DNA of 64,000 bases from Clostridiaceae bacterium. Its GTDB lineage: Bacteria > Bacillota > Clostridia > DSM-8532. The position numbers were made by a program, and so were the translations under genes. The notes beneath the pieces are model-generated. The model did not search any database and was not told where the DNA came from. It saw nothing but the letters and a program-made list of their open reading frames with translations. Positions 42,913 to 54,329 of the stretch are shown in pieces; within the stretch, counting starts at the first letter, position 1; each line of letters begins with the position of its first letter. The DNA lies in assembly GCA_012521705.1 (NCBI GenBank), contig JAAYLX010000039.1:24975-88974 (forward strand), in the 5' to 3' direction.

Positions 42913-43008
42913 TTGTACTTGCCTTAATGCTTTTCATGTGCTAAAATCGTCTTTGTGCGGTGCAGTCAGAATCAGGACGCAGTATATAGATTTTTGGAGG
43001 TTTGAACT

Positions 43009-43251
43009 ATGGATGCCCTGACAGTAGTTGTAAATATAATATATTTACTGGTTTGTGTAGTTATTATTGCGATTGTTCTTTTTCAGACCGGTCGTTCAGC
43101 AGGAATGGGCGGAGCAATATCCGGAGGCGCGGAAACATTTTTCGGAAAGAATAAGGGTCGCGCTTATGACGAAATGTTGAAAAAGTATACCGGATGGGTT
43201 GCATTGTTTTTTGTGGTAATATCGGTAGCTCTTGTATTAATGTTAAAATAA
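43009..43251 (+). CDS. secG: Preprotein translocase subunit SecG
   Basis: IVLFQTGRSAGMGGAISGGAETFFGKNKGRAYDEMLKKYT. Confidence 0.93.
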   Translation: MDALTVVVNIIYLLVCVVIIAIVLFQTGRSAGMGGAISGGAETFFGKNKGRAYDEMLKKYTGWVALFFVVISVALVLMLK

Positions 43252-43272
43252 TACAGCAAGATAATAGTCTTC

Positions 43273-43302
43273 AGGCTATACATGCGACCGCGTGTATGGC
43301 CT
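43273..43302 (+). terminator. Terminator after secG
   Basis: aggcTATACATGCGaccGCGTGTATggcct + ttttgattttt. Confidence 0.65.
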
Positions 43303-43336
43303 TTTGATTTTTGAAGTGCTTTTTGGGAGGTGAATC

Positions 43337-45322
43337 ATGCCTGAATTCAAACTGAAATCGGATTACAAGCCAACGGGGGATCAGCCTGAAGCCATTGAAG
43401 AGCTTGTTTCTCTAATAAAAAGCGGAAGCAGGCACCAGACTCTTTTGGGTGTTACAGGTTCAGGAAAGACCTATACAATAGCGAATGTCATTGAAAGGGT
43501 CCAGAAACCTACCCTTGTAATTGCTCATAATAAAACGCTTGCGGCCCAGCTTTGCAATGAGTTCTCCGAATTCTTTCCCGATAACGCTGTTGAATACTTT
43601 GTAAGCTATTATGATTACTATCAGCCGGAGGCCTATATTCCCTCCACAGATACCTATATAGAAAAAGACTCGTCAATCAACGACGAAATTGATAAGTTAC
43701 GCCACTCGGCGACGGCAGCGCTTTTTGAAAGAAGGGACGTCATTATTGTGGCAAGTGTGTCCTGCATTTATGGTCTGGGTGATCCGGAGGACTACACTGA
43801 TTTGATGCTGTCTTTGAGGCCGGGCATGATAAAGGACAGAGATGAGATAATAAGAAAACTGGTGGATATTCAATATAACAGGAATCAGCTGGATTTCAAA
43901 CGAGGCACATTCCGGGTAATGGGAGATGTATTGGATATTTTCCCGGCTTCTTCATCGAATACTGCTTTAAGGGTGGAATTCTTCGGCGATGAGATAGAGA
44001 GAATTTCAGAGATAGATGTACTGACCGGTGAAATCAAAGGCATACGAAATCATATTGCCGTTTTCCCAGCGTCCCACTTTGCCACCAAGCGTGAAAAAAT
44101 GGAACGGGCCATTCTGTCAATTGAAGAGGAGCTTGAAGAAAGACTGGCATATTTTAAAGCCAACGGTAAATTCCTTGAAGCCCAGAGACTGGAGCAGCGT
44201 ACCCGTTATGATATTGAAATGATGAGAGAGATAGGTTTTTGTCAGGGAATAGAGAACTATTCAAGGCATATAAGCGGACGAAAACCCGGAAGCGCTCCTT
44301 TTACACTGATAGATTATTTCCCGAAAGATTTTCTGCTGGTTATTGACGAATCCCATGTTACCGTACCTCAGATTGGGGCCATGTACAATGGCGACCGCTC
44401 CAGAAAGGAGTCCCTTGTTGAGTACGGTTTCAGGCTTCCTTCTGCTTTTGACAACAGACCGCTTACTTTTGAGGAGTTCAGCCAGAGGATAAACCAGGTG
44501 ATTTATGTCAGCGCAACTCCGGCAGATTATGAGCGCAATCTTTCCACAAAAGTTGTTGAGCAGATTATCCGTCCTACAGGTCTTATAGATCCTGAAATTA
44601 TTGTGCGGCCGGTAAAAGGACAGATAGACGATCTTCTCCATGAGATAAACCAGACCACTGAGAAAGGCTTCAGAACCCTGGTCACTACCCTTACAAAAAG
44701 GATGGCTGAAGATCTCACAAAATATCTGGATGATATGGGCGTGAAGGTAAGATATCTTCACTCGGACATAGATACACTGGAACGCCTTGAAATAATTCGC
44801 GATCTTCGCATAGGAAAATTTGACGTTCTTGTCGGAATCAACCTGCTAAGGGAAGGTCTCGACTTGCCTGAAGTTGCACTTGTAGCAATACTTGACGCAG
44901 ACAAGCAAGGTTTCCTCCGGTCCGAGACATCGCTTATCCAGACAATAGGCCGTGCTGCAAGAAATGTCAACGGCAGAGTTATAATGTATGCCGATACAAT
45001 AACCTCAGCCATGGACAGGGCTATAACCGAGACAAACCGAAGACGTGAAATTCAGCGCAGGTATAATGAAGAACATAATATTACTCCCCGCTCTGTTCAG
45101 AAGACGGTTCACGATGTCATTGAGGCTACCAAAGCCGCGGAAGATGCGGATAAGTATAAGAAGCACAGAAGGTCGGATGCGGAAATACTTGACCGGGATA
45201 CTATTAAAAATCTGATAGAAAGCCTGACCAAGGAAATGAAGAAGGCTGCAAGGGAACTGGAGTTTGAGCATGCAGCCGCAATACGCGACCGGATTGCTGA
45301 GTTGAAACAATTATTAAAATAA
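43337..45322 (+). CDS. uvrB: UvrABC system protein B
   Basis: [18 protein letters not shown]...[12 protein letters not shown]...[13 protein letters not shown]-terminal UVR domain. Confidence 0.97.
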   Translation: MPEFKLKSDYKPTGDQPEAIEELVSLIKSGSRHQTLLGVTGSGKTYTIANVIERVQKPTLVIAHNKTLAAQLCNEFSEFFPDNAVEYFVSYYDYYQPEAYIPSTDTYIEKDSSINDEIDKLRHSATAALFERRDVIIVASVSCIYGLGDPEDYTDLMLSLRPGMIKDRDEIIRKLVDIQYNRNQLDFKRGTFRVMGDVLDIFPASSSNTALRVEFFGDEIERISEIDVLTGEIKGIRNHIAVFPASHFATKREKMERAILSIEEELEERLAYFKANGKFLEAQRLEQRTRYDIEMMREIGFCQGIENYSRHISGRKPGSAPFTLIDYFPKDFLLVIDESHVTVPQIGAMYNGDRSRKESLVEYGFRLPSAFDNRPLTFEEFSQRINQVIYVSATPADYERNLSTKVVEQIIRPTGLIDPEIIVRPVKGQIDDLLHEINQTTEKGFRTLVTTLTKRMAEDLTKYLDDMGVKVRYLHSDIDTLERLEIIRDLRIGKFDVLVGINLLREGLDLPEVALVAILDADKQGFLRSETSLIQTIGRAARNVNGRVIMYADTITSAMDRAITETNRRREIQRRYNEEHNITPRSVQKTVHDVIEATKAAEDADKYKKHRRSDAEILDRDTIKNLIESLTKEMKKAARELEFEHAAAIRDRIAELKQLLK

Positions 45323-45476
45323 TTATATCCTCCAGTTTCCCTTCTGAGTGACTACGGTATGGTTAAGATTTTGAATAGGCTTTTTTAGGATATTCTTTAT
45401 TGGATTAGCATTTTCTTTTGATTATTTTATATTAAAATGGCTCTAATTAAATTGCTTTACCCGGAAAGGTGTTCGA

Positions 45477-46142
45477 ATGTTTGGAAACGGTTGGGATTCC
45501 TTGTTGAAGGATGAATGCAGCAAGGAATATTTTCTTGAATTGCAGAAATGGATTGAGGGGGAATACAGGACAAAGTCCATCCTTCCCCCTCAAAATGAAA
45601 TATTCAACGCATTTAAGTACACTGATTATGAGAATGTAAAATGCCTTGTGCTGGGGCAGGATCCGTACCCTACAAAAGGTTTTGCCCACGGCCTTGCCTT
45701 TTCAGCCAAAGGTCTGACAATCCCCCAATCCCTCAAAAATATTTTTAAGGAACTGGAAAGTGACCTGGGCTGTTTTGTGCCGAATAACGGTTACCTGAAA
45801 AAATGGGCGGATCAGGGGGTGCTGCTTCTTAACGCAGTGCTTACCGTTGAAGAAGGCAGGCCTGATTCCCATAAAGGAAAAGGGTGGGAGAAATTCACCG
45901 ATGCGGTAATTTCCCTTGTAGACATGAAGGATACCCCGGTAGTGTTTATTCTGTGGGGAAACAACGCGAGAAAGAAAAAGAGTCTTATAAAAAATCCCAT
46001 ACATCTTATTATCGAATCTGCCCATCCGAGTCCGCTTTCAGCAAGCAGGGGGTTCTTCGGTTCAAAACCATTTTCCAGAGCGAACAAGTTTTTGGAAGAG
46101 AAGGGACTTGTGCCAATTGACTGGCAGATTGAAAACATATAA
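45477..46142 (+). CDS. ung: Uracil-DNA glycosylase, family 1
   Basis: VLGQDPYPTKGFAHGLAFS...LLLNAVLTVEEGRPDSHKGKGWE...SAHPSPLSA. Confidence 0.95.
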   Translation: MFGNGWDSLLKDECSKEYFLELQKWIEGEYRTKSILPPQNEIFNAFKYTDYENVKCLVLGQDPYPTKGFAHGLAFSAKGLTIPQSLKNIFKELESDLGCFVPNNGYLKKWADQGVLLLNAVLTVEEGRPDSHKGKGWEKFTDAVISLVDMKDTPVVFILWGNNARKKKSLIKNPIHLIIESAHPSPLSASRGFFGSKPFSRANKFLEEKGLVPIDWQIENI

Positions 46143-46178
46143 TCCACAGAATGCTTATATGCAGGAAAGGTGTTATTA

Positions 46179-46598
46179 ATGTATATATTCTCAATTGTTA
46201 TAGTAGTAGTGTCCAACATGATATATCACGTATGCCAGAAATCCGCACCTCAGAACGCAAATCCTTTTACTGCTTTGTTTGCTGCGTATTTAACCGCAAT
46301 TGTCATGTCATTTATCGCTTTTTATTGTTACAAAACTGATGAGAGCTTTATCCAGTCCTTTAAACACCTCAATTGGACAAGCATTATTTTGGGATTGTCC
46401 ATAGTTGGACTTGAACTGGGATATTTTCTGGCTTACAGGGCAGGATGGAACCTGAGTACCGGCTCCCTTGTGGCCAATATAACATTGGCTGTCTTGCTTG
46501 TACCCATAGGAATAATCTTTTTCAAAGAAAGCTTTGACTTAACCAAAGTTCTTGGTGCAATATTTTGCATTATTGGTTTATTTTTAATCAATAAATAA
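46179..46598 (+). CDS. Single-repeat EamA/DMT-type small transporter-like membrane protein
   Basis: About four hydrophobic segments; TGSLVANITLAVLLVPIGIIFFKESFDLTKVLGAIFCIIGLFLINK typical EamA end. Confidence 0.75.
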   Translation: MYIFSIVIVVVSNMIYHVCQKSAPQNANPFTALFAAYLTAIVMSFIAFYCYKTDESFIQSFKHLNWTSIILGLSIVGLELGYFLAYRAGWNLSTGSLVANITLAVLLVPIGIIFFKESFDLTKVLGAIFCIIGLFLINK

Positions 46599-46746
46599 AT
46601 TAATCTTTTGTTCCAGAAAATACATAAGCGGCTGACAGCTGATTTGCTTCCAAAAATAAGCATCTGAATCTCAATACTATACTTTTGTTTCAGTCAATAT
46701 AAGGTTTTAGTTTTTTTACCCTGTTTTGTTTACACAATAAGGATTA

Positions 46747-46762
46747 CTTATGCAAGCATAAG
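46747..46762. repeat. Perfect inverted repeat upstream of spoIVB
   Basis: CTTATGC-aa-GCATAAG. Confidence 0.6.
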
Positions 46763-46800
46763 AGTTCCACATGCAGGTTAACTTATGAAAGTGACAATGC

Positions 46801-48099
46801 ATGATGGAGCGTGATTTTTTTGTGAGAAAGGTGCTAAAACCGTCATTTATTTTTTCATTACTCTTACTTATATTTGTTGTTTCGTATATTGTGACTCTAT
46901 TAATATTGCCAAACCATATTACATTATTTAAGGGTGAAGACTATAATTTATCCATTGTTTCACCTTTATTCCTGCAGGCACGGTCGAAAAGTGATTTTCT
47001 CGTAGTAAGCGACAGCCAGGAAAAAGTAACGACCGCCTTTGAAAGTCCATATACTCTGACTGCCACTGATGAAGGACATGCGGAACTGGATCTCAGAATG
47101 TTCGGGATTATTCCTGTGAAAACCGTTCAGGTTCGATCCATTTTAAAGCAACAGGTTCTCGCCAGCGGTAGTCCGATAGGAATAAAACTCAAGACAAACG
47201 GTGTGGTTATTATAAATGTTTCCAGTGTAATTCTGGAAGATGGAAGTAAAACCTCTCCTGCTGAAATGGCGGGACTTCTGACAGGGGATGTTTTGCTGAA
47301 AGCAGGAGGAAAAGAGCTGAACAGCATACGTGACTTACTTAATGTGGTTGAGAATTCCGGTGGAGTTCCCCTTGAGATCATTTATAAGAGGCAGAATACC
47401 CAGCATAGCACCACTATAACTCCCGTCAAATCAGGAGAAGACGAAAAATATCGTTTGGGGATTTGGGTCAGGGACAGTTCGGCAGGTATAGGAACCCTTA
47501 CTTTTATAGATCCTGTTAACAAAGTATATGGTGCTTTGGGACATGGAATAAATGACATAGACACAGGTTCCCTGCTCCAGGTAGGCTCCGGTCAACTGCT
47601 TGTATCAAATATCCAGGGAGTGAAAAAAGGTTCCAAAGGAGCTCCGGGAGAGCTGGAGGGGGACTTCCTTTCAAACCCGAGGATAATAGGTGATATACAA
47701 TTAAACTGCGATTTTGGAGTATTCGGGAAGTTCGAGGACAAGAACCTGGAAAAATGGGGAAGGCCAATGCAAATTGGTTCCCACAGCCTGGTTCACGAGG
47801 GTGAAGCCTCCATCCTTGCATGTGTCAAGAATGATGAAGTTAAAGAGTATAAAATTGAGATACAGAAAATATCCAAAATGGACTTGAACAGTACTAAAAA
47901 TATGGTTATCTGCATTACCGACAAGGAGCTGCTAAACGCGACAGGCGGTATTGTACAGGGGATGAGCGGAAGCCCAATTATTCAGGACGGCAAATTGATA
48001 GGAGCAGTTACCCATGTGTTTATTAATGATCCGACCCGCGGTTATGGGGTATTTATCGAATCCATGCTGGACAGATCCAATGCCATTGCAAGAAAGTAA
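46801..48099 (+). CDS. spoIVB: SpoIVB serine peptidase (PDZ + S55)
   Basis: PDZ segment; GIGTLTFIDPVNKVYGALGHGINDIDTG...GGIVQGMSGSPIIQDGKLIGAVTHVFINDPTRGYGVFIESML. Confidence 0.95.
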   Translation: MMERDFFVRKVLKPSFIFSLLLLIFVVSYIVTLLILPNHITLFKGEDYNLSIVSPLFLQARSKSDFLVVSDSQEKVTTAFESPYTLTATDEGHAELDLRMFGIIPVKTVQVRSILKQQVLASGSPIGIKLKTNGVVIINVSSVILEDGSKTSPAEMAGLLTGDVLLKAGGKELNSIRDLLNVVENSGGVPLEIIYKRQNTQHSTTITPVKSGEDEKYRLGIWVRDSSAGIGTLTFIDPVNKVYGALGHGINDIDTGSLLQVGSGQLLVSNIQGVKKGSKGAPGELEGDFLSNPRIIGDIQLNCDFGVFGKFEDKNLEKWGRPMQIGSHSLVHEGEASILACVKNDEVKEYKIEIQKISKMDLNSTKNMVICITDKELLNATGGIVQGMSGSPIIQDGKLIGAVTHVFINDPTRGYGVFIESMLDRSNAIARK

Positions 48100-48390
48100 T
48101 TCAGGTATTGCCGGAGGCAGAGGGGAAATGAAGCTAAGTGCTTGATTATTCCATTTGCCCCGGCAAATTTTATTATGGAGGGATAATTAATTTTTATCCC
48201 GCCCGGCAATAGTGTGTAAAATCAAGGAAACAAAACTATCATCCCGCTTGATTCTGGTATGTACAACGTTTGATGATACAAGGTTTGACACTGTATGAAA
48301 TAAGTCTGCTATAATACTAATACCAAATGAAATAAAAGGCTGAAACTCATATTTTTGATTAATCAATAATTACATATCAGGGAGGATTAT

Positions 48391-48801
48391 ATGCGCATAG
48401 CTGTTGTAGATGGTCAAGGGGGCGGAATTGGCAAACTCATAGTTGAAAAATTAAAAGCAAGCTTCAATGAGCAGGCTGAAATCATTGTTCTGGGCACCAA
48501 TGCCCTTGCGACTGCCGCGATGCTGAAAGCAGGCGGAGATGAGGGAGCGACAGGGGAAAACGCAATTATAGTCAATGTCCCCAAGGTAGATCTTATTGTA
48601 GGTACTGTGGGAATAATCGCAGCCAATTCAATGATGGGAGAGCTCACCCCCAACATGGCAAGGGCAATTGCTGAGAGCCCGGCAAAGAAAATACTTATTC
48701 CACTTAACAGATGCAATCTCTATATTGCCGGAACAATCAATGAACCATTGTCGCAGTCCATAGATGCTTTGGTTGAGGCTGTTCGCCAACATATGGTATA
48801 A
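48391..48801 (+). CDS. DUF3842 family protein
   Basis: MRIAVVDGQGGGIGKLIVEKLK...GTNALATAAMLKAGGDEGATGENAI. Confidence 0.88.
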   Translation: MRIAVVDGQGGGIGKLIVEKLKASFNEQAEIIVLGTNALATAAMLKAGGDEGATGENAIIVNVPKVDLIVGTVGIIAANSMMGELTPNMARAIAESPAKKILIPLNRCNLYIAGTINEPLSQSIDALVEAVRQHMV

Positions 48802-48839
48802 TAATTTGGTCAGAGGAAACTTACTGTGAGGAAGGCAAA

Positions 48840-49676
48840 GTGAAAAATAATTCGGACTTCGTTAAACTGTCGGATGTCAAATCTGCAGGTTTACGGTATA
48901 TTGAAATTCCAGTGTTTTCGGATTTTTCAGACATTGTTGCCGGGTTTACTACCAGATTTGGCGGCGTAAGCGAAGGGGATTATGCGACTCTTAATCTCAA
49001 CTTCAACAGGCCTGATCCCCGGGAAAATGTTTTGGAAAATTTCAGGCGGTTAAGTGTTGACCTTGGTATACCACTTGAAAACATGGTTGTTTCGCACCAG
49101 ACTCATACAAAAAATGTTATGCATGTATCAGCAGCGCATGCCGGTATGGGAATTACAAGAGACAGAAGCTACACCAATATTGACGGTCTTTTGACCAGTG
49201 AAAAGAATCTCCTTCTTGTAACCCATTATGCGGATTGTGTGCCGCTGTATTTTTATGATCCTGCAAAAAGTGTCATTGCTCTTGTTCATTCCGGATGGAG
49301 AGGAACTCTTATGGACATTGGGGGCGAAACAGTCCGGGAACTGAAGAGAATCTATGGTTCCAATGCCGGAGATTTGATTGTAGCCTTCGGCCCCCACATC
49401 AGAAATTGCTGCTTTGAAGTGGACCGGGATGTTGCAGATGCATTTAAGGATAAGTTTATTTTTGCGCAGGAATACATGAGCCATAGAAGTGATGGAAAAT
49501 GGCTCATTGACCTGGAAGGGTTAATTTCGGAAAATCTGGAACGACAGGGAGTCAACTCCGATAATATTTACGGATGCAGTATCTGTACCAAATGCCACAA
49601 TGATATTTTCTTTTCCCACCGGGGAAGCAATGGCAGGACGGGGACTGCTGCAGCTTTTATGATGATTAAAGGATAA
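48840..49676 (+). CDS. pgeF: Peptidoglycan editing factor PgeF (laccase-domain)
   Basis: TTRFGGVSEGDYATLNLNF...HYADCVPLYFYDP...VHSGWRGTLMDI...SHRGSNGRTGTAAAF. Confidence 0.93.
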   Translation: MKNNSDFVKLSDVKSAGLRYIEIPVFSDFSDIVAGFTTRFGGVSEGDYATLNLNFNRPDPRENVLENFRRLSVDLGIPLENMVVSHQTHTKNVMHVSAAHAGMGITRDRSYTNIDGLLTSEKNLLLVTHYADCVPLYFYDPAKSVIALVHSGWRGTLMDIGGETVRELKRIYGSNAGDLIVAFGPHIRNCCFEVDRDVADAFKDKFIFAQEYMSHRSDGKWLIDLEGLISENLERQGVNSDNIYGCSICTKCHNDIFFSHRGSNGRTGTAAAFMMIKG

Positions 49677-49683
49677 GTGTACT

Positions 49684-51240
49684 ATGAAGAAATCAATCAT
49701 TGTTTATGTCCTTATTATAATCACGTTGATTTTGACAGGCTGTAACAAGTATTTGGGAAGAACTGATTCAGTGGACTCCGATACGGAGGCCAATGACAGC
49801 ACGCCGGTAAGCCTCGAAGACAAAGGCCCATCCCAGGGCGGCATCCTTAATTTATTCATGTACAAACCGGATACTTTGAATCCTATATATACGAAAAACA
49901 AAACTGTTAAACATCTGTCTCTTTTTGTATTTGACCCGCTAATTTGTGAAAGTAAGGACGAAGAGCTGAAAAACTGTCTTGTTGAGAATCATACCGCAAG
50001 TGAGGACGGCCTTACATATGATTTTGAACTCAAAGACAATATTTACTTTCATGACAGGCAGGGTTTAAAAGCCGAGGATGCGGTCTTTACAATTGAGGAG
50101 ATAATCAAAGCCGGTGACAAATCCCCGTATTCAAATAACGTTTCCAATATAGAATCAGTTACAGCCGTAGACAGGCTCAGATTCCGGATAATCCTTAAAG
50201 AACCAGATCAAGACTTTCTTAGAAAGCTGAACTTTCCTGTACTGCCGGAGCATGTTTTTAAGGATTGGCCCATAGAAGGCCATAATGACAAACTTAAACT
50301 GGTAGGAACAGGTCCTTTTACATACGATTCATTCAATGAAAATGAAATATTGCTTCTCAGAAACGATTCCTACTGGAATGTCAACAGACCGGAAGGAATC
50401 CAGCATCCAATCTGGCTGGACGGTATCAGATTCAAAATTTACCTGAATGAATCCGATATGATGATTGCTTTTCAGAAGAAGGAAATAGATATCGCATATT
50501 TTGAAGTCGGCAATCTCAGCGCTTACTCACAGCGGTCGGATATTTTCTATAATGAATTTGAGAGCAATGTTATTGAATTTCTTGTGCTTTCGCCCCAGGG
50601 CAAGAATCAGGGGGCACTAAACTCCCCCATATCCCGGGAAGATTTCAGAAAGGCGATTATTGAATATCTTTGCTGGTATTCGGAAGAAAGCCCACTGGAG
50701 AGTGAAAGGGTGAGCCTGAACGCAATTTTCAGCATGGATGTCGGGCAGAAAAAAACTGACCGTTCAGGTACCATTGCCGCTTTGGAATCAGCAGGCTTTA
50801 AATATCAGAAAGATAAAAACGTTCTCGCTTATACCAGAAACGGAATCGAGCACCAGGTAGTACTGTCACTGCTCCATAATGGCATTGACGAAAACAGAGT
50901 CTTGTTCAGCGATTGGATAACCAGGGCACTGATGGAAATCGGGATAAAAGCAATACCTGAGAATGCTTCTTATGAAATGCTGCAACAAGCCGCGGCCAAC
51001 GGCAAATTTGACATGATGCTTTTGGGATGCCGTTTCCCAATGTCGAATGCCAGGAGTGAACTTGCAGAACTAATCAAAGACAGTCTTAATATCAGCGGGC
51101 AGAATTATGTCCTGCTTCCGTTATACAGGAAAAATGGCGTTGTACTGTATAACATCAACGTTCGAGGCCCCAGGGAACCTATATGGAACAATGTATATAA
51201 TGGATGGCAGGACTGGTATCTGGTGCAGTCCCAGTCCTGA
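49684..51240 (+). CDS. ABC transporter substrate-binding lipoprotein, family 5 (peptide/nickel type)
   Basis: Lipobox LILTGC; GGILNLFMYKPDTLNPIYTKN...GTGPFTYDSFNENEILLLRNDSYW. Confidence 0.9.
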   Translation: MKKSIIVYVLIIITLILTGCNKYLGRTDSVDSDTEANDSTPVSLEDKGPSQGGILNLFMYKPDTLNPIYTKNKTVKHLSLFVFDPLICESKDEELKNCLVENHTASEDGLTYDFELKDNIYFHDRQGLKAEDAVFTIEEIIKAGDKSPYSNNVSNIESVTAVDRLRFRIILKEPDQDFLRKLNFPVLPEHVFKDWPIEGHNDKLKLVGTGPFTYDSFNENEILLLRNDSYWNVNRPEGIQHPIWLDGIRFKIYLNESDMMIAFQKKEIDIAYFEVGNLSAYSQRSDIFYNEFESNVIEFLVLSPQGKNQGALNSPISREDFRKAIIEYLCWYSEESPLESERVSLNAIFSMDVGQKKTDRSGTIAALESAGFKYQKDKNVLAYTRNGIEHQVVLSLLHNGIDENRVLFSDWITRALMEIGIKAIPENASYEMLQQAAANGKFDMMLLGCRFPMSNARSELAELIKDSLNISGQNYVLLPLYRKNGVVLYNINVRGPREPIWNNVYNGWQDWYLVQSQS

Positions 51241-51289
51241 TACTTCAGGATACCGGGTCATGTAAAAATCAAAACTGTGAGTTGATAAT

Positions 51290-51766
51290 ATGAAGAGTCT
51301 TGTCTTCAGAGCATTTGAGAAAAAAGACATTCCTTTGCTTGAGAAATGGTATGAAATGACTGATATCTTTGGTTATGCAACAGGGTTTAAAAGTATTTCC
51401 GAACTGGAAAAGCTTCTTGAAAATGATATACATGACAAGATTGCATGGATGATTGAAGATGGAAATGAAACCATTGGATTTATCTTTGCCGAAATTTATG
51501 ACAAAGAACATAAACCTGTGTTGTGGATTTACATCCTGATTATTGAAAGCAATCACCAACATCAGGGTTATGGTTCCAGCGCAGTAAGGAAATTAATAGA
51601 TGAAGTAAAGCTAAAATACGGTTCAATAACATGTGTAGCATCAGTTTCAAAAGAGAACAAACAGGGACTGTCTTTCTGGGAGAAAGTCGGTTTTATGCGT
51701 TCTCCCGCCCTTGAAAATACTCTTGACGACAGCAAGAATGTGGCTATTTTCCAAAAAAGTTTTTAG
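51290..51766 (+). CDS. GNAT family N-acetyltransferase
   Basis: IESNHQHQGYGSSAVRKLIDEVK; SKENKQGLSFWEKVGF. Confidence 0.88.
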   Translation: MKSLVFRAFEKKDIPLLEKWYEMTDIFGYATGFKSISELEKLLENDIHDKIAWMIEDGNETIGFIFAEIYDKEHKPVLWIYILIIESNHQHQGYGSSAVRKLIDEVKLKYGSITCVASVSKENKQGLSFWEKVGFMRSPALENTLDDSKNVAIFQKSF

Positions 51767-51772
51767 TAACAG

Positions 51773-54145
51773 GTGTATGTTATGAAAAGGCCTTTGGTAA
51801 TTGCTGCTATGGCCATGATTTGGGGTATTGTGCTCAGTGATGTAAGTATTTCTCATTTATGGGGTATTATGCTTGTAATACTTAGCCTTCTGGTGCTGAT
51901 TTTTTTCTACTGGCCTATGAAAAATATCAGTTCCTCTTTCGTTCTCCTTGCAATCCCATTTCTTGTAATCGGCTATGTGGTACATAGTTATAACAAATTT
52001 CGTTTTGAAAATGTTTTTCTATCCGGTATTGACGATGAAATAACTGTCACAGGCAGGATAACCGACGATCCGCAACCTGAAAAAGGCAAGACAGTTTTTA
52101 CCCTGAAAGCAGATAAAATAAATGATACAAGAGTAGACAAAAATGCTTTATTACGGGTTTCAGTATATGATGAAGACCTTGCGGAAACTCTGAAATACGG
52201 TTCATTTATCCGAATCAATGGGCGGATAAAAATCCCCCAGGGAAGACGCAATATTGGGGGATTTGATTATAAAAAATATCTTGCCGCCCGAAACATATCA
52301 GGCACAATGAGCATATCCGAAGAATCATTGTTGATTTTGGAAGACCGAGAGGCCTTTTGGCCAAAACAAGCAGGGTACACGGCGCGAAGACATATTATAA
52401 AAGGGCTTCAAAAGTGCCTTTCACCTGAAGAGGCCTCTGTTATGGCAGGGATGCTGATTGGCTATACATCCGACATGCCCGACGAAATGGAGGAAAATTT
52501 CCGAAGGGCGGGCTTAAGCCATGTCCTGGCAGTATCGGGAGCCAATATTGCCTTTCTGCTGTTTCCATTGTTATGGTTTCTTCAGTTGCTGGGATTGAGC
52601 CGAAAATTGGCATCTGCCATTTCATTTCCCGTTTTGTTACTCTATATCTTTGCTGCAGGTATGGAAGCATCGGTGGTGAGAGCTGCCATAATGGCAGGGA
52701 TCATGCTTGCAGGAAACATATTTTGGAGGAAAAATGATATCTACTGTTCCCTGGCATTGTCGGCAATAATTATTCTCCTTTACAACAGTTTTATGCTTTT
52801 TGATATCGGTTTTCTGCTTTCCTTTGCCGCTACAATATCTTTGGCCGTCTTTTCAAAGCCTGTTTCAGACAGAATTCCGGAGAAAATACCTAAGTCCATT
52901 AAAGAAGTAGTCTCAAGTACCATTGCCGCCCAGATTGGGGTACTGCCCATTATTGCTTATAATTTCAATACCATTTCAACTGTTTCCCTCATATCAAATT
53001 TGCTGGTGGTACCACTTACCGGTCTTATAACCATAATGGGGGCTTTAATTGCAGTTACAGGGAATTTATTCTTGCCTGCCGGAATTATTCTGGGCAGGAT
53101 AGCAGGCTTATTTCTTAAGGTGTTTTTCCTCCTGACCAATGGCCTTTCATCAATACCCTGGGCCGAAATCAGAACAGTAACTCCGCCCCTGACGTTAATA
53201 GCTATGTATTATTTATTTTTGATTTACATAAGATTTTTCCACGAAAGAATTGAAAAAAGTGTTTCCAGACCGCTTCTGGCAGGGATCATTGTTTTAATCG
53301 GAACATCTTCTATAATAGCCGGAACACCTGAAAAGAACCTCAGAATTTATTTCGCAGATGTGGGCCAGGGGGATTGTATTTTAATAAGAACTCCTAAAGG
53401 CAAAAATATTATTATTGACGGCGGAGGAGATTTAAGGGACGAAAAGAGTTCTTATGCGGGAGACAGAATTGTTGTTCCACTGCTCTATGATTTTAATATG
53501 ACAAAGATTGATCTTATGATTGCCTCCCACGGCCATGCCGACCATATCAACGGCCTGAAAAGTGTTATTGAAAAGGTGAGGGTTGAGAAACTGGCCATTG
53601 CGGATGCAGACGATCCGGGGCTTATGGAACTTGTAAGCCAGGCACGTCAAAAGAAGGTTCCTGTTGAAAGGTTTGATGAAGGGGATTTGCTTTTTGATGA
53701 CGGAGAAGTAATGCTTGAAACCATCTATCCTTTAGAAGAAAAAGAACTTATGCCCGACGGAAACAAGGAGAGCGCCAATGAACTGTCCATGGTTGTAAAA
53801 CTTAAATTTGGAGAGTTCAGCGCACTTTTCACAGGTGATATAGGCGAAGATACAGAAAGGCTTATAATAAACGATGGAGCTATGCTCCGGTGTGATTTAC
53901 TGAAAGTTGCCCATCATGGCTCAAAGTATTCTTCAGGGGAGGAATTCCTGAAACACGCCTTGCCGAGTCTGGCAGTAATATCGGTAGGTCAGAACAGATA
54001 TGGACATCCCAGCCCTGAAGCCATGGAAAGGATAAAAAGCAATGGAGCACTATGCTACCAGACCCTTGAAAATGGAGGAATAATGGTCAAGATAAACAGG
54101 GGCGGAAGGCACATGGCCGTAACTACTGCAATTAATAATCATTGA
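51773..54145 (+). CDS. comEC: ComEC/Rec2 DNA internalization channel protein
   Basis: Competence membrane domain (HVLAVSGANIAFLL) plus C-terminal metallo-beta-lactamase domain (ASHGHADHINGLK). Confidence 0.94.
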   Translation: MYVMKRPLVIAAMAMIWGIVLSDVSISHLWGIMLVILSLLVLIFFYWPMKNISSSFVLLAIPFLVIGYVVHSYNKFRFENVFLSGIDDEITVTGRITDDPQPEKGKTVFTLKADKINDTRVDKNALLRVSVYDEDLAETLKYGSFIRINGRIKIPQGRRNIGGFDYKKYLAARNISGTMSISEESLLILEDREAFWPKQAGYTARRHIIKGLQKCLSPEEASVMAGMLIGYTSDMPDEMEENFRRAGLSHVLAVSGANIAFLLFPLLWFLQLLGLSRKLASAISFPVLLLYIFAAGMEASVVRAAIMAGIMLAGNIFWRKNDIYCSLALSAIIILLYNSFMLFDIGFLLSFAATISLAVFSKPVSDRIPEKIPKSIKEVVSSTIAAQIGVLPIIAYNFNTISTVSLISNLLVVPLTGLITIMGALIAVTGNLFLPAGIILGRIAGLFLKVFFLLTNGLSSIPWAEIRTVTPPLTLIAMYYLFLIYIRFFHERIEKSVSRPLLAGIIVLIGTSSIIAGTPEKNLRIYFADVGQGDCILIRTPKGKNIIIDGGGDLRDEKSSYAGDRIVVPLLYDFNMTKIDLMIASHGHADHINGLKSVIEKVRVEKLAIADADDPGLMELVSQARQKKVPVERFDEGDLLFDDGEVMLETIYPLEEKELMPDGNKESANELSMVVKLKFGEFSALFTGDIGEDTERLIINDGAMLRCDLLKVAHHGSKYSSGEEFLKHALPSLAVISVGQNRYGHPSPEAMERIKSNGALCYQTLENGGIMVKINRGGRHMAVTTAINNH

Positions 54146-54223
54146 GAGTTGACGGAATATAAAGAGTTTCAATTCATAAACCGTCAACGGCTTGTATTTG
54201 ACCTTGACTTTGAAAGCAACAAC

Positions 54224-54250
54224 AAAACCGCAGTATAACACTGCGGTTTT
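54224..54250. terminator. Terminator between comEC and speB
   Basis: AAAACCGCAG-tataaca-CTGCGGTTTT. Confidence 0.8.
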
Positions 54251-54329
54251 ATTTGTATTACAGGTACCAGAATATTCAGTTCGCAATCGTTCGCCCCGAG
54301 AACGCCGAAGCTGATTGTACTCAAGAATT

